A stretch of DNA of 64,000 nucleotides from Actinoplanes sp. KI2 (GTDB lineage: Bacteria; Actinomycetota; Actinomycetes; Mycobacteriales; Micromonosporaceae), in NCBI RefSeq assembly GCF_025630775.1, contig NZ_JAOSZE010000022.1:1-64000 (forward strand), written 5' to 3'. Position 1 is the first letter of the stretch. Each line of letters opens with the position of its first letter. Position numbers and translations under genes: made by a program. Shown here in pieces: positions 8,762-16,332 of this stretch. The notes beneath the pieces are model-generated. The model was not told the origin of the DNA. It did not search any database and worked only from the letters and a program-made list of their open reading frames with translations.

Positions 8762-9963
8762 TGGAGTTCGGCTTCGACGCGAGGACCGAGGACTACCGGA
8801 AACGGCTGCTGTCCTTCATGGACGAGCACGTCTACCCGGCCGAGCCGTCCCTCGCCTCGCATTCGGGATGGGAGCCGCCGGAGGCCCTCCCCGAGTTGCA
8901 GGCGCGGGCGAGGGAAAAAGGCCTGTGGAACCTCTTCCTGCCCGGCGAGCACGGCGCCGGCCTGACCAACCTCCAGTACGCGCCGCTCGCCGAGATCACC
9001 GGTCGCAGCCCGTCGCTGGCGCCGGCCGCGCTGAACTGCGCCGCGCCGGACACCGGCAACATGGAGGTACTCAACGAGTTCGGCTCCGCCGCGCAGCGGG
9101 AAGAGTGGCTGACGCCCCTGCTCGAGGGCGAGATCCGGTCCGCCTTCGCGATGACCGAGCCGGGCGTGGCCTCCTCGGACGCCACGAACATCGGCACCCG
9201 GATCGAGCGCGACGGCGACGAGTACGTCATCAACGGCCACAAGTTCTACATCAGCGGCGCGATGAACCCGAACTGCAAGATTTTCATCGTGATGGGCAAG
9301 ACCGATCCGGCCGCCGCCCGGCACGTCCAGCAGAGCATGATCCTGGTGCCGCGGGACACGCCCGGCCTGCAGATCAAGCGCGGCATGCACGTCTTCGGCT
9401 ACACCGACGGCGATCACGGCGGGCACGCCGAGGTCATCTTCGACAACGTCCGGGTGCCGGCGGCGAACCTGATCGGCGAGGAGGGCAGCGGCTTCGCGAT
9501 CTCCCAGGCCCGTCTCGGCCCCGGCCGCATCCACCACTGCATGCGGCTGATCGGCATGGGCGAGCGGGCGCTCGAACTGATGTGCACGCGGGCGCTGGCC
9601 CGCACCGCATTCGGCAAGCCGATCGCCGAGCAGGGCGTGGTGCAGGACTGGATCGCCGACTCCCGGGTGCGCCTCGAGCAGGCCCGCCTGCTGGTGCTGA
9701 AGGCGGCCTGGCTGATGGACACGGTCGGCAACAAGGGCGCACACACCGAGATCCAGGCCATCAAGATCACCGTTCCGGCCACGGTCGAGTGGATCATCGA
9801 CAAGGCCATCCAGACGTACGGGGCGGCCGGCGTCAGCCAGGACACCCCACTCGCCGCGCTCTGGGCCGGCTCGCGCACCCTCCGACTGGCCGACGGCCCG
9901 GACGAGGTGCACAAGCGGTCGCTGGCGCGGCGCGAGCTGAACCGCTACCGGAGCCACTCGTGA
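8761..9963 (+). CDS. ACAD10/11-like acyl-CoA dehydrogenase family protein
   Basis: A 400-residue flavoprotein of the acyl-CoA dehydrogenase superfamily with the FAD-contact motif AFAMTEPGVASSDATN. Features match the ACAD10/ACAD11 branch: the APDTGNMEVL and GPGRIHHCMR segments, and ADGPDEVH near the C-terminus where classical enzymes have YEGT. The usual catalytic Glu is therefore replaced by Asp (about residue 378). In this branch the enzyme is thought to eliminate phosphate from a 4-phosphoacyl-CoA rather than only to desaturate it. The one-base overlap with the kinase gene supports a joint two-step reaction. A true dehydrogenase role cannot be excluded. Confidence 0.85.
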   Translation: MEFGFDARTEDYRKRLLSFMDEHVYPAEPSLASHSGWEPPEALPELQARAREKGLWNLFLPGEHGAGLTNLQYAPLAEITGRSPSLAPAALNCAAPDTGNMEVLNEFGSAAQREEWLTPLLEGEIRSAFAMTEPGVASSDATNIGTRIERDGDEYVINGHKFYISGAMNPNCKIFIVMGKTDPAAARHVQQSMILVPRDTPGLQIKRGMHVFGYTDGDHGGHAEVIFDNVRVPAANLIGEEGSGFAISQARLGPGRIHHCMRLIGMGERALELMCTRALARTAFGKPIAEQGVVQDWIADSRVRLEQARLLVLKAAWLMDTVGNKGAHTEIQAIKITVPATVEWIIDKAIQTYGAAGVSQDTPLAALWAGSRTLRLADGPDEVHKRSLARRELNRYRSHS

Positions 9964-10544
9964 CCACTTCCCCGCAGCGCGTCGACGGGCGTACGGCTCG
10001 CTCCGAACGCACCCGCAACGCCATCGTCGACGCCCACCTCCAGCTCATCCACGAGGGCGACCTGCGTCCCACCGCCGAGCGGATCGCCAAGCAGGCCGGC
10101 GTCTCGCTGCGGGCGCTCTGGAGCCACTTCTCCGACCTGGAGGCGCTCTTCGCGGCCAGCGGCGAGCGGGTGCTGCGCCAGGCCGCCGAGGGCCACCGGC
10201 CGGTGTCCACGGAGCTGCCGCTGGCCGAGCGGATCGACGCGTACACCAAGCAGCGCGCCCGGATGCTGGAGCAGCTGGCCCCGAACTCGAGGGCGTCGGC
10301 GCTCAAGGAGCCGTTCTCGGAGACCTTGCAGCACTATCGCCGCGCCCACCTGAACCGGGCCCGGGACGAGATCGCGACGCTGTTCGCCGCCGAGATCGAC
10401 GGGGATCAGGAGCTGCTGGACAGCCTCACCGCGGTCACCATGTCGGCCACCTGGTCGACCTGGCGGGAGGTGATGAAGATGTCGGTGGCCGCGTCCCGGT
10501 CGGCGTTGTCGCGCACCTTCACGGCCCTGTTGACCACCGCATGA
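9960..10544 (+). CDS. TetR/AcrR-family regulator
   Basis: A 194-residue protein with an N-terminal TetR helix-turn-helix, recognisable as RIAKQAGVSLRALWSHFSD, and a diverged C-terminal ligand domain. GTG 9960 overlaps the acyl-CoA dehydrogenase stop by 4 bases, so it is the last gene of the catabolic operon and may regulate it by feedback. A long in-frame reading upstream is only a shadow of the dehydrogenase gene. A second TetR gene lies at 14454; which of the two binds the shared palindromes is unknown. Confidence 0.85.
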   Translation: MTTSPQRVDGRTARSERTRNAIVDAHLQLIHEGDLRPTAERIAKQAGVSLRALWSHFSDLEALFAASGERVLRQAAEGHRPVSTELPLAERIDAYTKQRARMLEQLAPNSRASALKEPFSETLQHYRRAHLNRARDEIATLFAAEIDGDQELLDSLTAVTMSATWSTWREVMKMSVAASRSALSRTFTALLTTA

Positions 10545-10561
10545 TCCATTAGCATGGGACG

Positions 10562-11410
10562 ATGCCGTGCTCGCTGGGTCACCCTGTCGAACCTCGGGAG
10601 CGCGTCCTTCCCGGCCTCTACCGCTGCCTGACGTGGGTGACGATCCTGGTGCCGCAGCCGTTCGGGCCGACCGGTGCGGTGCAGCCGGTGCCGACGTCGT
10701 ATCCGCACGGCGAGATGTATTACGACGCCTCGGTCGAGCCGATCGCGACCTGCGCCTGCGGCCAGTACGCCGCCACCGTCTGCCCCCAGTGCCGCCGGTA
10801 TCGCTGCCCGGCCTGCCAGCCGTCCGGCGGCCCGGTCTGCACCGAGTGCGCCGACACGGCCGTGCCGCCGGACGCGGCGGACCGGGAGCGGCGGCTCGGC
10901 CTGGTCGCGCAGATCCCGGAGCCGACCGAGCGGCTGCTCCAGGCCGCCATGGTCCTCGAGGACGATCCGGGCGACGACCTCTACGCGGCGCTGTACCGGG
11001 TCTGCCCCTTCCTGCCGTTCATGCCTGGCATGACCTATTGGGAACCGCTGGCGGCGGTCTTCCCGCCCGGCCCGCAGTGGGTGCCGTGGGACTCCGGCAT
11101 GGTCGGGCGGTGGTTCGCCGCCCGGGCCGCCGCGCAGCGCCTGCGGCCCGGCTTCGAGATCGCCGAGGGGCGGGTGTTCGCCCAGACCGCGTACGGCTGG
11201 CGGCTCCTCGGCGGCAGCACGGTCCGGGAGGACGACGGCTTCACCGACACGGCGTTCGTGCTCACCTCCGGCGCGGTGCTGCGCGCGGTGGCGCCCGAGG
11301 AGCGCCGCCCCGGGTTCATCGCCACCCGCCGCACCGAGCCCACCGGGCTGAACCTCCTGGCGCTCGCCGAACTGGGCGGCCTACTCGGTCTGCAAGCACC
11401 GGTCGGCTGA
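10562..11410 (+). CDS. conserved hypothetical protein with a cysteine-rich zinc-finger-like segment
   Basis: A 282-residue protein of unknown function. Residues about 63-97 contain eight cysteines in paired spacing (CACG, CPQC, CPAC, CTEC), resembling a B-box or double zinc ribbon. The C-terminal half is globular and without recognised motifs. The start is ATG 10562, preceded by TAGCAT and 6 bases (10550-10555), which fits leaderless transcription. The 3' end overlaps the convergent DUF6886 gene by 30 bases. Confidence 0.72.
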   Translation: MPCSLGHPVEPRERVLPGLYRCLTWVTILVPQPFGPTGAVQPVPTSYPHGEMYYDASVEPIATCACGQYAATVCPQCRRYRCPACQPSGGPVCTECADTAVPPDAADRERRLGLVAQIPEPTERLLQAAMVLEDDPGDDLYAALYRVCPFLPFMPGMTYWEPLAAVFPPGPQWVPWDSGMVGRWFAARAAAQRLRPGFEIAEGRVFAQTAYGWRLLGGSTVREDDGFTDTAFVLTSGAVLRAVAPEERRPGFIATRRTEPTGLNLLALAELGGLLGLQAPVG

Positions 11411-11950
11411 CGGGCGCGGCCGGGCGTTGCGCAGGCGGATGCCGCTGAAGCCGGCCGTGCTCTCGACGACCTGATCCCAGAAGGGCCACAGGTTGTCGAG
11501 CAGGCGCAGCTGGATGCCGGCCGACGCGTGGCAGTCGAGCAGGTCGCCGACCGGCTCGGGTGGCCCCAGCGGGGTCACCGGCTCGGTGGCCACGAGCGCG
11601 TGCGGTTCGGAGTCCGGGGACGAGACGTGGTGGAACGGGCCGGCGGGGAGGCGGTAGGCGTACACCATCGTGGTTTGCATGGTTTTCAGCCACTCGAACT
11701 CGATGGCGTGGACCCGCTCGCCGCAGCCGGGGCCGATGATGCGCTCCCGGTCGGCGGTCGTCGTGCGGTCGCGGACCCACGCCATCGCGCGCGGGCACTG
11801 CCTGGGAAACCAGTAGCTCGGCGCGTTGCGCCAATCCACGGCCCAGACGTACGGGGTGGTCGTGCCGGACGTGGCGGCCACGTGCGGCACGAACCTGGTG
11901 ATCGTCGGGTCTTCCGAGAAGTGCAGAACCTCGCCCGGACGCGGTCGCAT
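11381..11950 (-). CDS. DUF6886 family protein
   Basis: A 189-residue protein beginning MRPRPGEVLHFSEDPTITRF, with PYVWAVDWRN and YWFPRQCPRAMAW, segments I associate with the actinobacterial DUF6886 family; function unknown. A possible -10 (CAGGGT) lies 6 bases before the ATG. It is convergent with, and overlaps, the gene at 10562 and stands between the two halves of the catabolic region without an obvious link to it. Confidence 0.78.
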   Translation of the reverse strand: MRPRPGEVLHFSEDPTITRFVPHVAATSGTTTPYVWAVDWRNAPSYWFPRQCPRAMAWVRDRTTTADRERIIGPGCGERVHAIEFEWLKTMQTTMVYAYRLPAGPFHHVSSPDSEPHALVATEPVTPLGPPEPVGDLLDCHASAGIQLRLLDNLWPFWDQVVESTAGFSGIRLRNARPRPSADRCLQTE

Positions 11951-11962
11951 CCGGTCACCCTG

Positions 11963-13051
11963 TCACAGGACGACGACCGAGCGGGCCCCTTCCCCGCGCG
12001 ACATCCGGTCGAACGCCGCGGGGACGTCCGGCAGCCCGATGCGGTCGGAGATCAGGTGGTCGACGGAGAGCGCGCCGGAGAGCACGTCCGCGGCCAGCTT
12101 GGGGATCTCGGCGTCGAAGTCGGCACCGCCGTAGACCGAGGAGCGCAGGGTGCGGGCCGAGGAGAAGATGTCCAATGCGGACAGCTGGACCAGGTCCTCG
12201 TTGCTGCCCATGCCGACGACCGTGACCTGCCCGCCGCGGCGGGTGGCCCGCCAGGCGGCGCGGATGGTGGCGGCCCGGCCGACGCACTCGAAGGCGTGGT
12301 CGGCACCGCGGCCCGAGGTGCGCACCCGGATCTCCTTGGAGAGCGCGTCCGAGGACACCACGAAGTCGGTGGCGCCGGCCGTCTCGGCCAGCCCCTTCTT
12401 CGCCTCGGAGACGTCCACCGCAATGACGGCGGCCGCGCCGGCCGCGCGGGCCGCGGCGACCACCGAGAGGCCCACGCCGCCCAGGCCGATCACCACGACC
12501 GACTCGCCGGGGGCGACCCGGGCGGTGTTGCGGACCGCGCCGGTGCCGGTCAGCACGCCGCAGCCGAGCAGCGCCGCGCGATCGAAGCCGAGCTCGGCCG
12601 GGACCTTGATGACCGCGCTCTCCGGGGCGACCACCTGATCGGCGAACGCGCCCAGACCGAGCGCCACGTGCACCGGCACGCCGTCCAGGGTGATGCCGTT
12701 CGCCAGGGCGGCGACGCCGGACGAGGTCGAGCAGAGCCACGGCTCGCCCTGTCGGCAGAACCAGCAGTCGCGGCAGGGCGGCTGCCAGTTGAGGACCACG
12801 GGGTCGCCGACGGCGGCGCGGGTGACGTGCTCGCCGGCCTCGATCACCTCACCGGCCGCCTCGTGCCCAAGGATCAGCGGGTACGGCGCCCGGATCGTCT
12901 CGTTGACCATGGAAAGGTCGGAGTGGCAGACCCCGGCCGCGCGGATGCGCACCCGCACCTGGCCGGGCCCGATCTCGGGCAGCCGCAGCTCGGCCACCTC
13001 GGGCCGGGCGCCGGACGAACGAACCACCACGCCGTTGAAGTAGTTGGTCAT
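11963..13051 (-). CDS. zinc-dependent alcohol dehydrogenase (MDR family)
   Basis: A 362-residue medium-chain dehydrogenase. Catalytic zinc ligands C42 (GVCHSD) and H63-E64 (GHEAAGE) are present. Structural zinc is held by C93, C96, C99 and C107. The nucleotide fold shows GLGGVGLS, and the Asp in IAVDVSE favours NAD. It oxidises an alcohol to an aldehyde. It is the last gene of a three-gene operon with an aldehyde dehydrogenase (4-base overlap) and a TetR regulator, so the pair should convert an alcohol through the aldehyde to a carboxylic acid, which the acyl-CoA ligase at 16329 could then activate. Confidence 0.87.
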   Translation of the reverse strand: MTNYFNGVVVRSSGARPEVAELRLPEIGPGQVRVRIRAAGVCHSDLSMVNETIRAPYPLILGHEAAGEVIEAGEHVTRAAVGDPVVLNWQPPCRDCWFCRQGEPWLCSTSSGVAALANGITLDGVPVHVALGLGAFADQVVAPESAVIKVPAELGFDRAALLGCGVLTGTGAVRNTARVAPGESVVVIGLGGVGLSVVAAARAAGAAAVIAVDVSEAKKGLAETAGATDFVVSSDALSKEIRVRTSGRGADHAFECVGRAATIRAAWRATRRGGQVTVVGMGSNEDLVQLSALDIFSSARTLRSSVYGGADFDAEIPKLAADVLSGALSVDHLISDRIGLPDVPAAFDRMSRGEGARSVVVL

Positions 13052-14457
13052 CGCTGAATCGCCTTCACCTGTTGGAATTCAGTGAGACCGTACTCGCCCA
13101 GCTCGCGGCCCACACCGGACTGCTTGTACCCGCCGAACGGCGCGAACGGGTTGAAGGCGCCGCCGTTGACGTCGACCGCGCCGGTCCGCATCCGCCGGGC
13201 CACCGCGAGCGCCCGCTCGTCCGAGCCCCAGACGCCGCCGGCCAGGCCGTAGCGGGAATTGTTGGCGATCGCCACGGCCTCGTCGTCGTCGGCGAACGGG
13301 ATGATCGACAGCACCGGGCCGAAGATCTCCTCCTGGGCCAGCTCGCTGTCCGGGGCGACGTCGGCGAAGACGGTCGGCGCGACGAAGTGTCCCCGGCCGG
13401 GCAGCGGCGCGTCCGGGCCGCCGGCGACCAGGCGGGCACGGGAACGGTCCACGAACCCGCGCACCCGGTCGCGCTGCGCCGCGGAGACCAGCGGCCCGAG
13501 CCGGGTGCCCTCGTCGAAGGGGTCACCGACGGTGTAGCCGCCGGCGGTCTTCGCGGCCAGCTCGACCGCCTCGTCGTAGTGCGAGCGGTGCACCAGCATC
13601 CGGGTCCACGCCGTGCAGGTCTGCCCGGAGTTGAGGAACGCGTTGCCGACACCGACCTTCACCGCCTTGACCACATCGGCGTCCTCGAGGATCACGTTGG
13701 CCGACTTGCCGCCCAGCTCGAGCGCGACCTTGGCGATCCGGTCGGCGGCCGCGTGGGTGATCGCCCGACCGGTCGCGGTCGACCCGGTGAACGACACCAT
13801 GTCGACCCCCGGATGCCCGGCGATGGCCGCGCCGACCACCGGCCCGGTGCCGGTGACCAGGTTGAGCACGCCGGCCGGGACGCCGGCCTCCGCAGCGGCG
13901 TCGACCAGCAGGTACGCCACCAGCGGGGTGAGCTCGCTCGGCTTGAGCACCACGGTGCAGCCGGCCGCCAGGGCCGCCGCCACCTTGGCGACCACCTGGT
14001 GCAGCGGGTAATTCCACGGCGTGATCGCCCCGACCACCCCGACCGGCTCGTGGACGATCAACGAGTTGCCGATCGTCTCGTCCGGCGAGGGGCGTACGGC
14101 GAGGTCGGCGTAACCACGCAGGACCGTGAGCGGAAGTCCGGCCTGTACCGCCTTCGCGATCTTGAGCGGCGTGCCCAGCTCGAGCCCGACGGTCCTGGCG
14201 ATGTCGCCGGCCCGGGCCGCGAGCGAGGCGTGCAGGCGGTCGAGCACCGCGCCGCGATCGGCCATCGAGCGGCCCGCCCAGCCGTCGAAGGCTTTCGTCG
14301 CGGCCGCGACGGCCCGGTCGACGTCCTCGGACGTGCCGGCCGGCACGCGCGCGATGATCTGTTCGGTCGCCGGGTTCTCGACCGGGATCGTCTCGGGAGA
14401 GGCGGGCGGCACCCACTCCCCGCCGATGAACAGCAGCGGACGGTCTAGCGAGGTCAT
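13048..14457 (-). CDS. aldehyde dehydrogenase (NAD-dependent)
   Basis: A 469-residue aldehyde dehydrogenase of the usual soluble class. The catalytic Cys281 lies in NSGQTCTAW, the general base Glu247 in LELGGKSA, and the oxyanion Asn149 in PWNYP. K172 in VVLKPSE contacts the cofactor. It produces a carboxylic acid from an aldehyde. The gene overlaps both neighbours by 4 bases, TetR upstream and alcohol dehydrogenase downstream, so it is translationally coupled in a regulator-first operon. Confidence 0.9.
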   Translation of the reverse strand: MTSLDRPLLFIGGEWVPPASPETIPVENPATEQIIARVPAGTSEDVDRAVAAATKAFDGWAGRSMADRGAVLDRLHASLAARAGDIARTVGLELGTPLKIAKAVQAGLPLTVLRGYADLAVRPSPDETIGNSLIVHEPVGVVGAITPWNYPLHQVVAKVAAALAAGCTVVLKPSELTPLVAYLLVDAAAEAGVPAGVLNLVTGTGPVVGAAIAGHPGVDMVSFTGSTATGRAITHAAADRIAKVALELGGKSANVILEDADVVKAVKVGVGNAFLNSGQTCTAWTRMLVHRSHYDEAVELAAKTAGGYTVGDPFDEGTRLGPLVSAAQRDRVRGFVDRSRARLVAGGPDAPLPGRGHFVAPTVFADVAPDSELAQEEIFGPVLSIIPFADDDEAVAIANNSRYGLAGGVWGSDERALAVARRMRTGAVDVNGGAFNPFAPFGGYKQSGVGRELGEYGLTEFQQVKAIQR

Positions 14458-15098
14458 CGACTGATCTCCCCTTCGTGGGCAAACAGAGCTTTCTGCGCGG
14501 AAAGGCCCTTGATGAGCAGGTCGAGGCCGAGCTCGAAGGCGGCTTCGTCGACGGCCTCATGATGCGCCGCGAGCAGCGGCGCGCGGTGCAGATGCGGGTA
14601 TTGGTCATACAACTGCGGGTCGATGTCGAAGCCGAGCGCGAACGAGCCGAGCGCCGAGCCGGTGACCAGATAACGCATGAGCGCGCCGATGTGGGTGGCC
14701 CGGGCGGGCGGCCAGCCGGCGTCGACCAGCGCGCCGAAGACCGCCTCGGCCATGGCCAGCGCGGCCGGCCGGCGACCGGGGCCGGTGGCCAGCACCGGCA
14801 CGATGTTCGGGTGGGCGACGAGAATCGCGTGGTACGACCTCGCCCAGCGGCTCAGCGCCTCGGGCCACTCGTACGTGCCGAAGCCGGTCAGATCGACCTG
14901 CTCGATCACCGCGTCGGCGACGGCGTCGACGATCTCGGCCTTCGTGCCGAAGTGGTTGTAGAGCGAGGGCCCTTGGACGCCGAGCTCGGTGGCGAGCCGG
15001 CGCATCGACAGCGCCTCCAGTCCTTCCTCGTCGACCAGGGCGGACGCGGCCTCGATGATCCGCTCGCGAGTCAGCAACGCCTGCCGAGGTCGGGCCAT
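14454..15098 (-). CDS. TetR/AcrR-family regulator of the catabolic locus
   Basis: A 214-residue regulator. The N-terminal HTH reads MRRLATELGVQGPSLYNHF, and the C-terminal ligand-binding region resembles the TetR_C domain of tetracycline-repressor-like proteins. The start ATG 15098 is supported by AGGAG 8 bases upstream; the longer in-frame start lacks a site. It is the first gene of the TetR-aldehyde-alcohol dehydrogenase operon and diverges from the acyl-CoA dehydrogenase at 15160. The 61-base gap between them holds the palindrome at 15138-15156, so it probably controls itself and both operons. Confidence 0.87.
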   Translation of the reverse strand: MARPRQALLTRERIIEAASALVDEEGLEALSMRRLATELGVQGPSLYNHFGTKAEIVDAVADAVIEQVDLTGFGTYEWPEALSRWARSYHAILVAHPNIVPVLATGPGRRPAALAMAEAVFGALVDAGWPPARATHIGALMRYLVTGSALGSFALGFDIDPQLYDQYPHLHRAPLLAAHHEAVDEAAFELGLDLLIKGLSAQKALFAHEGEISR

Positions 15099-15137
15099 GC
15101 AGCATTCTCCTAGGAATTCGCACTGGACGCGCAAAAA

Positions 15138-15156
15138 CTTACACCGCTAGTTTAAG
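15138..15156. promoter_or_regulatory. operator in the divergent TetR / acyl-CoA dehydrogenase promoter
   Basis: CTTACAC-N5-GTTTAAG is an inverted repeat with one mismatch per 7-base arm, centred between two divergent start codons. It shares TTACAC-N5-GT(T/G)TAA with the palindrome at 1567-1583. On the plus strand TAGTTT (15148-15153) is a good -10 box exactly 6 bases before ATG 15160, so binding would block a leaderless transcript. Confidence 0.62.
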
Positions 15157-15159
15157 CGT

Positions 15160-16332
15160 ATGGACTTCTCGCTCACCGACGAAGAGCGTGCGATTCGCGA
15201 CACCGCTCGTCAGTTCATCACCAAAGAGGTCATGCCGCTGGAGCAGGAGGTACTCCTTCGTGAGCGCCGCCACCAGCCCGGCCTGGAGCTCAGCGAGCTG
15301 CGCGAGCTCCAGCAGAAGGCGAAGAAGTTCGGCTTCTGGGGCCTGTCCACTCCGGAGGAGTACGGCGGGATGGACCTGCCGGCCATCCTCCAGTCGCTGA
15401 TCTGGACCGAGATCGGCCGTACCTTCGTGCAGTTCAGGTTCGGCGGCGAAGCGGACAACATCCTCTACTACGCCAACGAGGACCAGAAGCGCGAGTTCCT
15501 CACCCCGACGATCGAGGGCGAGCGGATCTCCTGCTTCGCGATCACCGAGCCGGGCGCCGGCTCGGACGCCGCCAACATCAAGTTGCGAGCCGTCCGCGAC
15601 GGCGACGACTGGGTGCTCAACGGCGAGAAGACGTTCATCACCAACGGCAACGACGCCGACTTCGCGATCGTGGTCGCGGTGACCGACCCGTCCCGCAAGG
15701 CCAGCAGCGGCGGCGCCACGGCATTCCTGGTCGACCGCTCGATGGGCTGGCGGTCCGAGTTCATCCAGACGATGGGCGAGGGCGGCCCGGCCGCGCTGAT
15801 CTTCGAGGACGTCCGCGTGCCGCACCGCAACATCCTCGGCGAGATCGGCCAGGGCTTCGAGCTCGGCATGAAGTGGATCGGCAAGGGCCGCTACCTCATC
15901 CCCTCCAACGCCCTGGGCATCGCCGAGCGAGCCCTGTCGATGGCCATCGACTACGCGAACACGCGCGAGACGTTCGGCGCCCGGATCGGCGTCAACCAAG
16001 CGATCCAGTGGATGATCGCCGACTCCGAGGTCGAGCTGGAAGCGGCCCGCTGGCTGATCTTGCGGGCAGCCTGGACTGTTGACCAAGGCTGGGATCCCCG
16101 ACACTCTTCATCGATGGCAAAGCTGTACGGCGCCGGCATGGTCAACCGGGTGGTGGACCGGGTCATGCAGATCCACGGCGGCATGGGTTACACCCGTGAG
16201 CTCCCGATCGAACGCTGGTACCGGCAGGTCCGGCTGATGCGGATCTACGAGGGCACCGACGAGATGCAGCGCCTCATCATCTCGCGCGACCTGCTGCGCG
16301 GATACACGAAGATCGGAGGGCACCTGGCATGA
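15160..16332 (+). CDS. acyl-CoA dehydrogenase
   Basis: A 390-residue acyl-CoA dehydrogenase that introduces the alpha-beta double bond in acyl-CoA with FAD. Motifs are CFAITEPGAGSDAAN (flavin and substrate contacts) and IYEGTDEMQRL, with the catalytic Glu at about residue 364 intact, unlike the relative at 8761. The start has no ribosome-binding site, but a -10 box lies 6 bases upstream, which indicates a leaderless mRNA. It overlaps the next gene, an acyl-CoA ligase, by 4 bases. The electron acceptor would be ETF, not encoded here. Confidence 0.9.
   Translation: MDFSLTDEERAIRDTARQFITKEVMPLEQEVLLRERRHQPGLELSELRELQQKAKKFGFWGLSTPEEYGGMDLPAILQSLIWTEIGRTFVQFRFGGEADNILYYANEDQKREFLTPTIEGERISCFAITEPGAGSDAANIKLRAVRDGDDWVLNGEKTFITNGNDADFAIVVAVTDPSRKASSGGATAFLVDRSMGWRSEFIQTMGEGGPAALIFEDVRVPHRNILGEIGQGFELGMKWIGKGRYLIPSNALGIAERALSMAIDYANTRETFGARIGVNQAIQWMIADSEVELEAARWLILRAAWTVDQGWDPRHSSSMAKLYGAGMVNRVVDRVMQIHGGMGYTRELPIERWYRQVRLMRIYEGTDEMQRLIISRDLLRGYTKIGGHLA

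Noticed and set aside
8868..10544. A 558-codon frame that would extend the TetR gene upstream through the acyl-CoA dehydrogenase gene
   Set aside because: Only the part from GTG 9960 has TetR features; the upstream portion is an out-of-frame shadow of the dehydrogenase.
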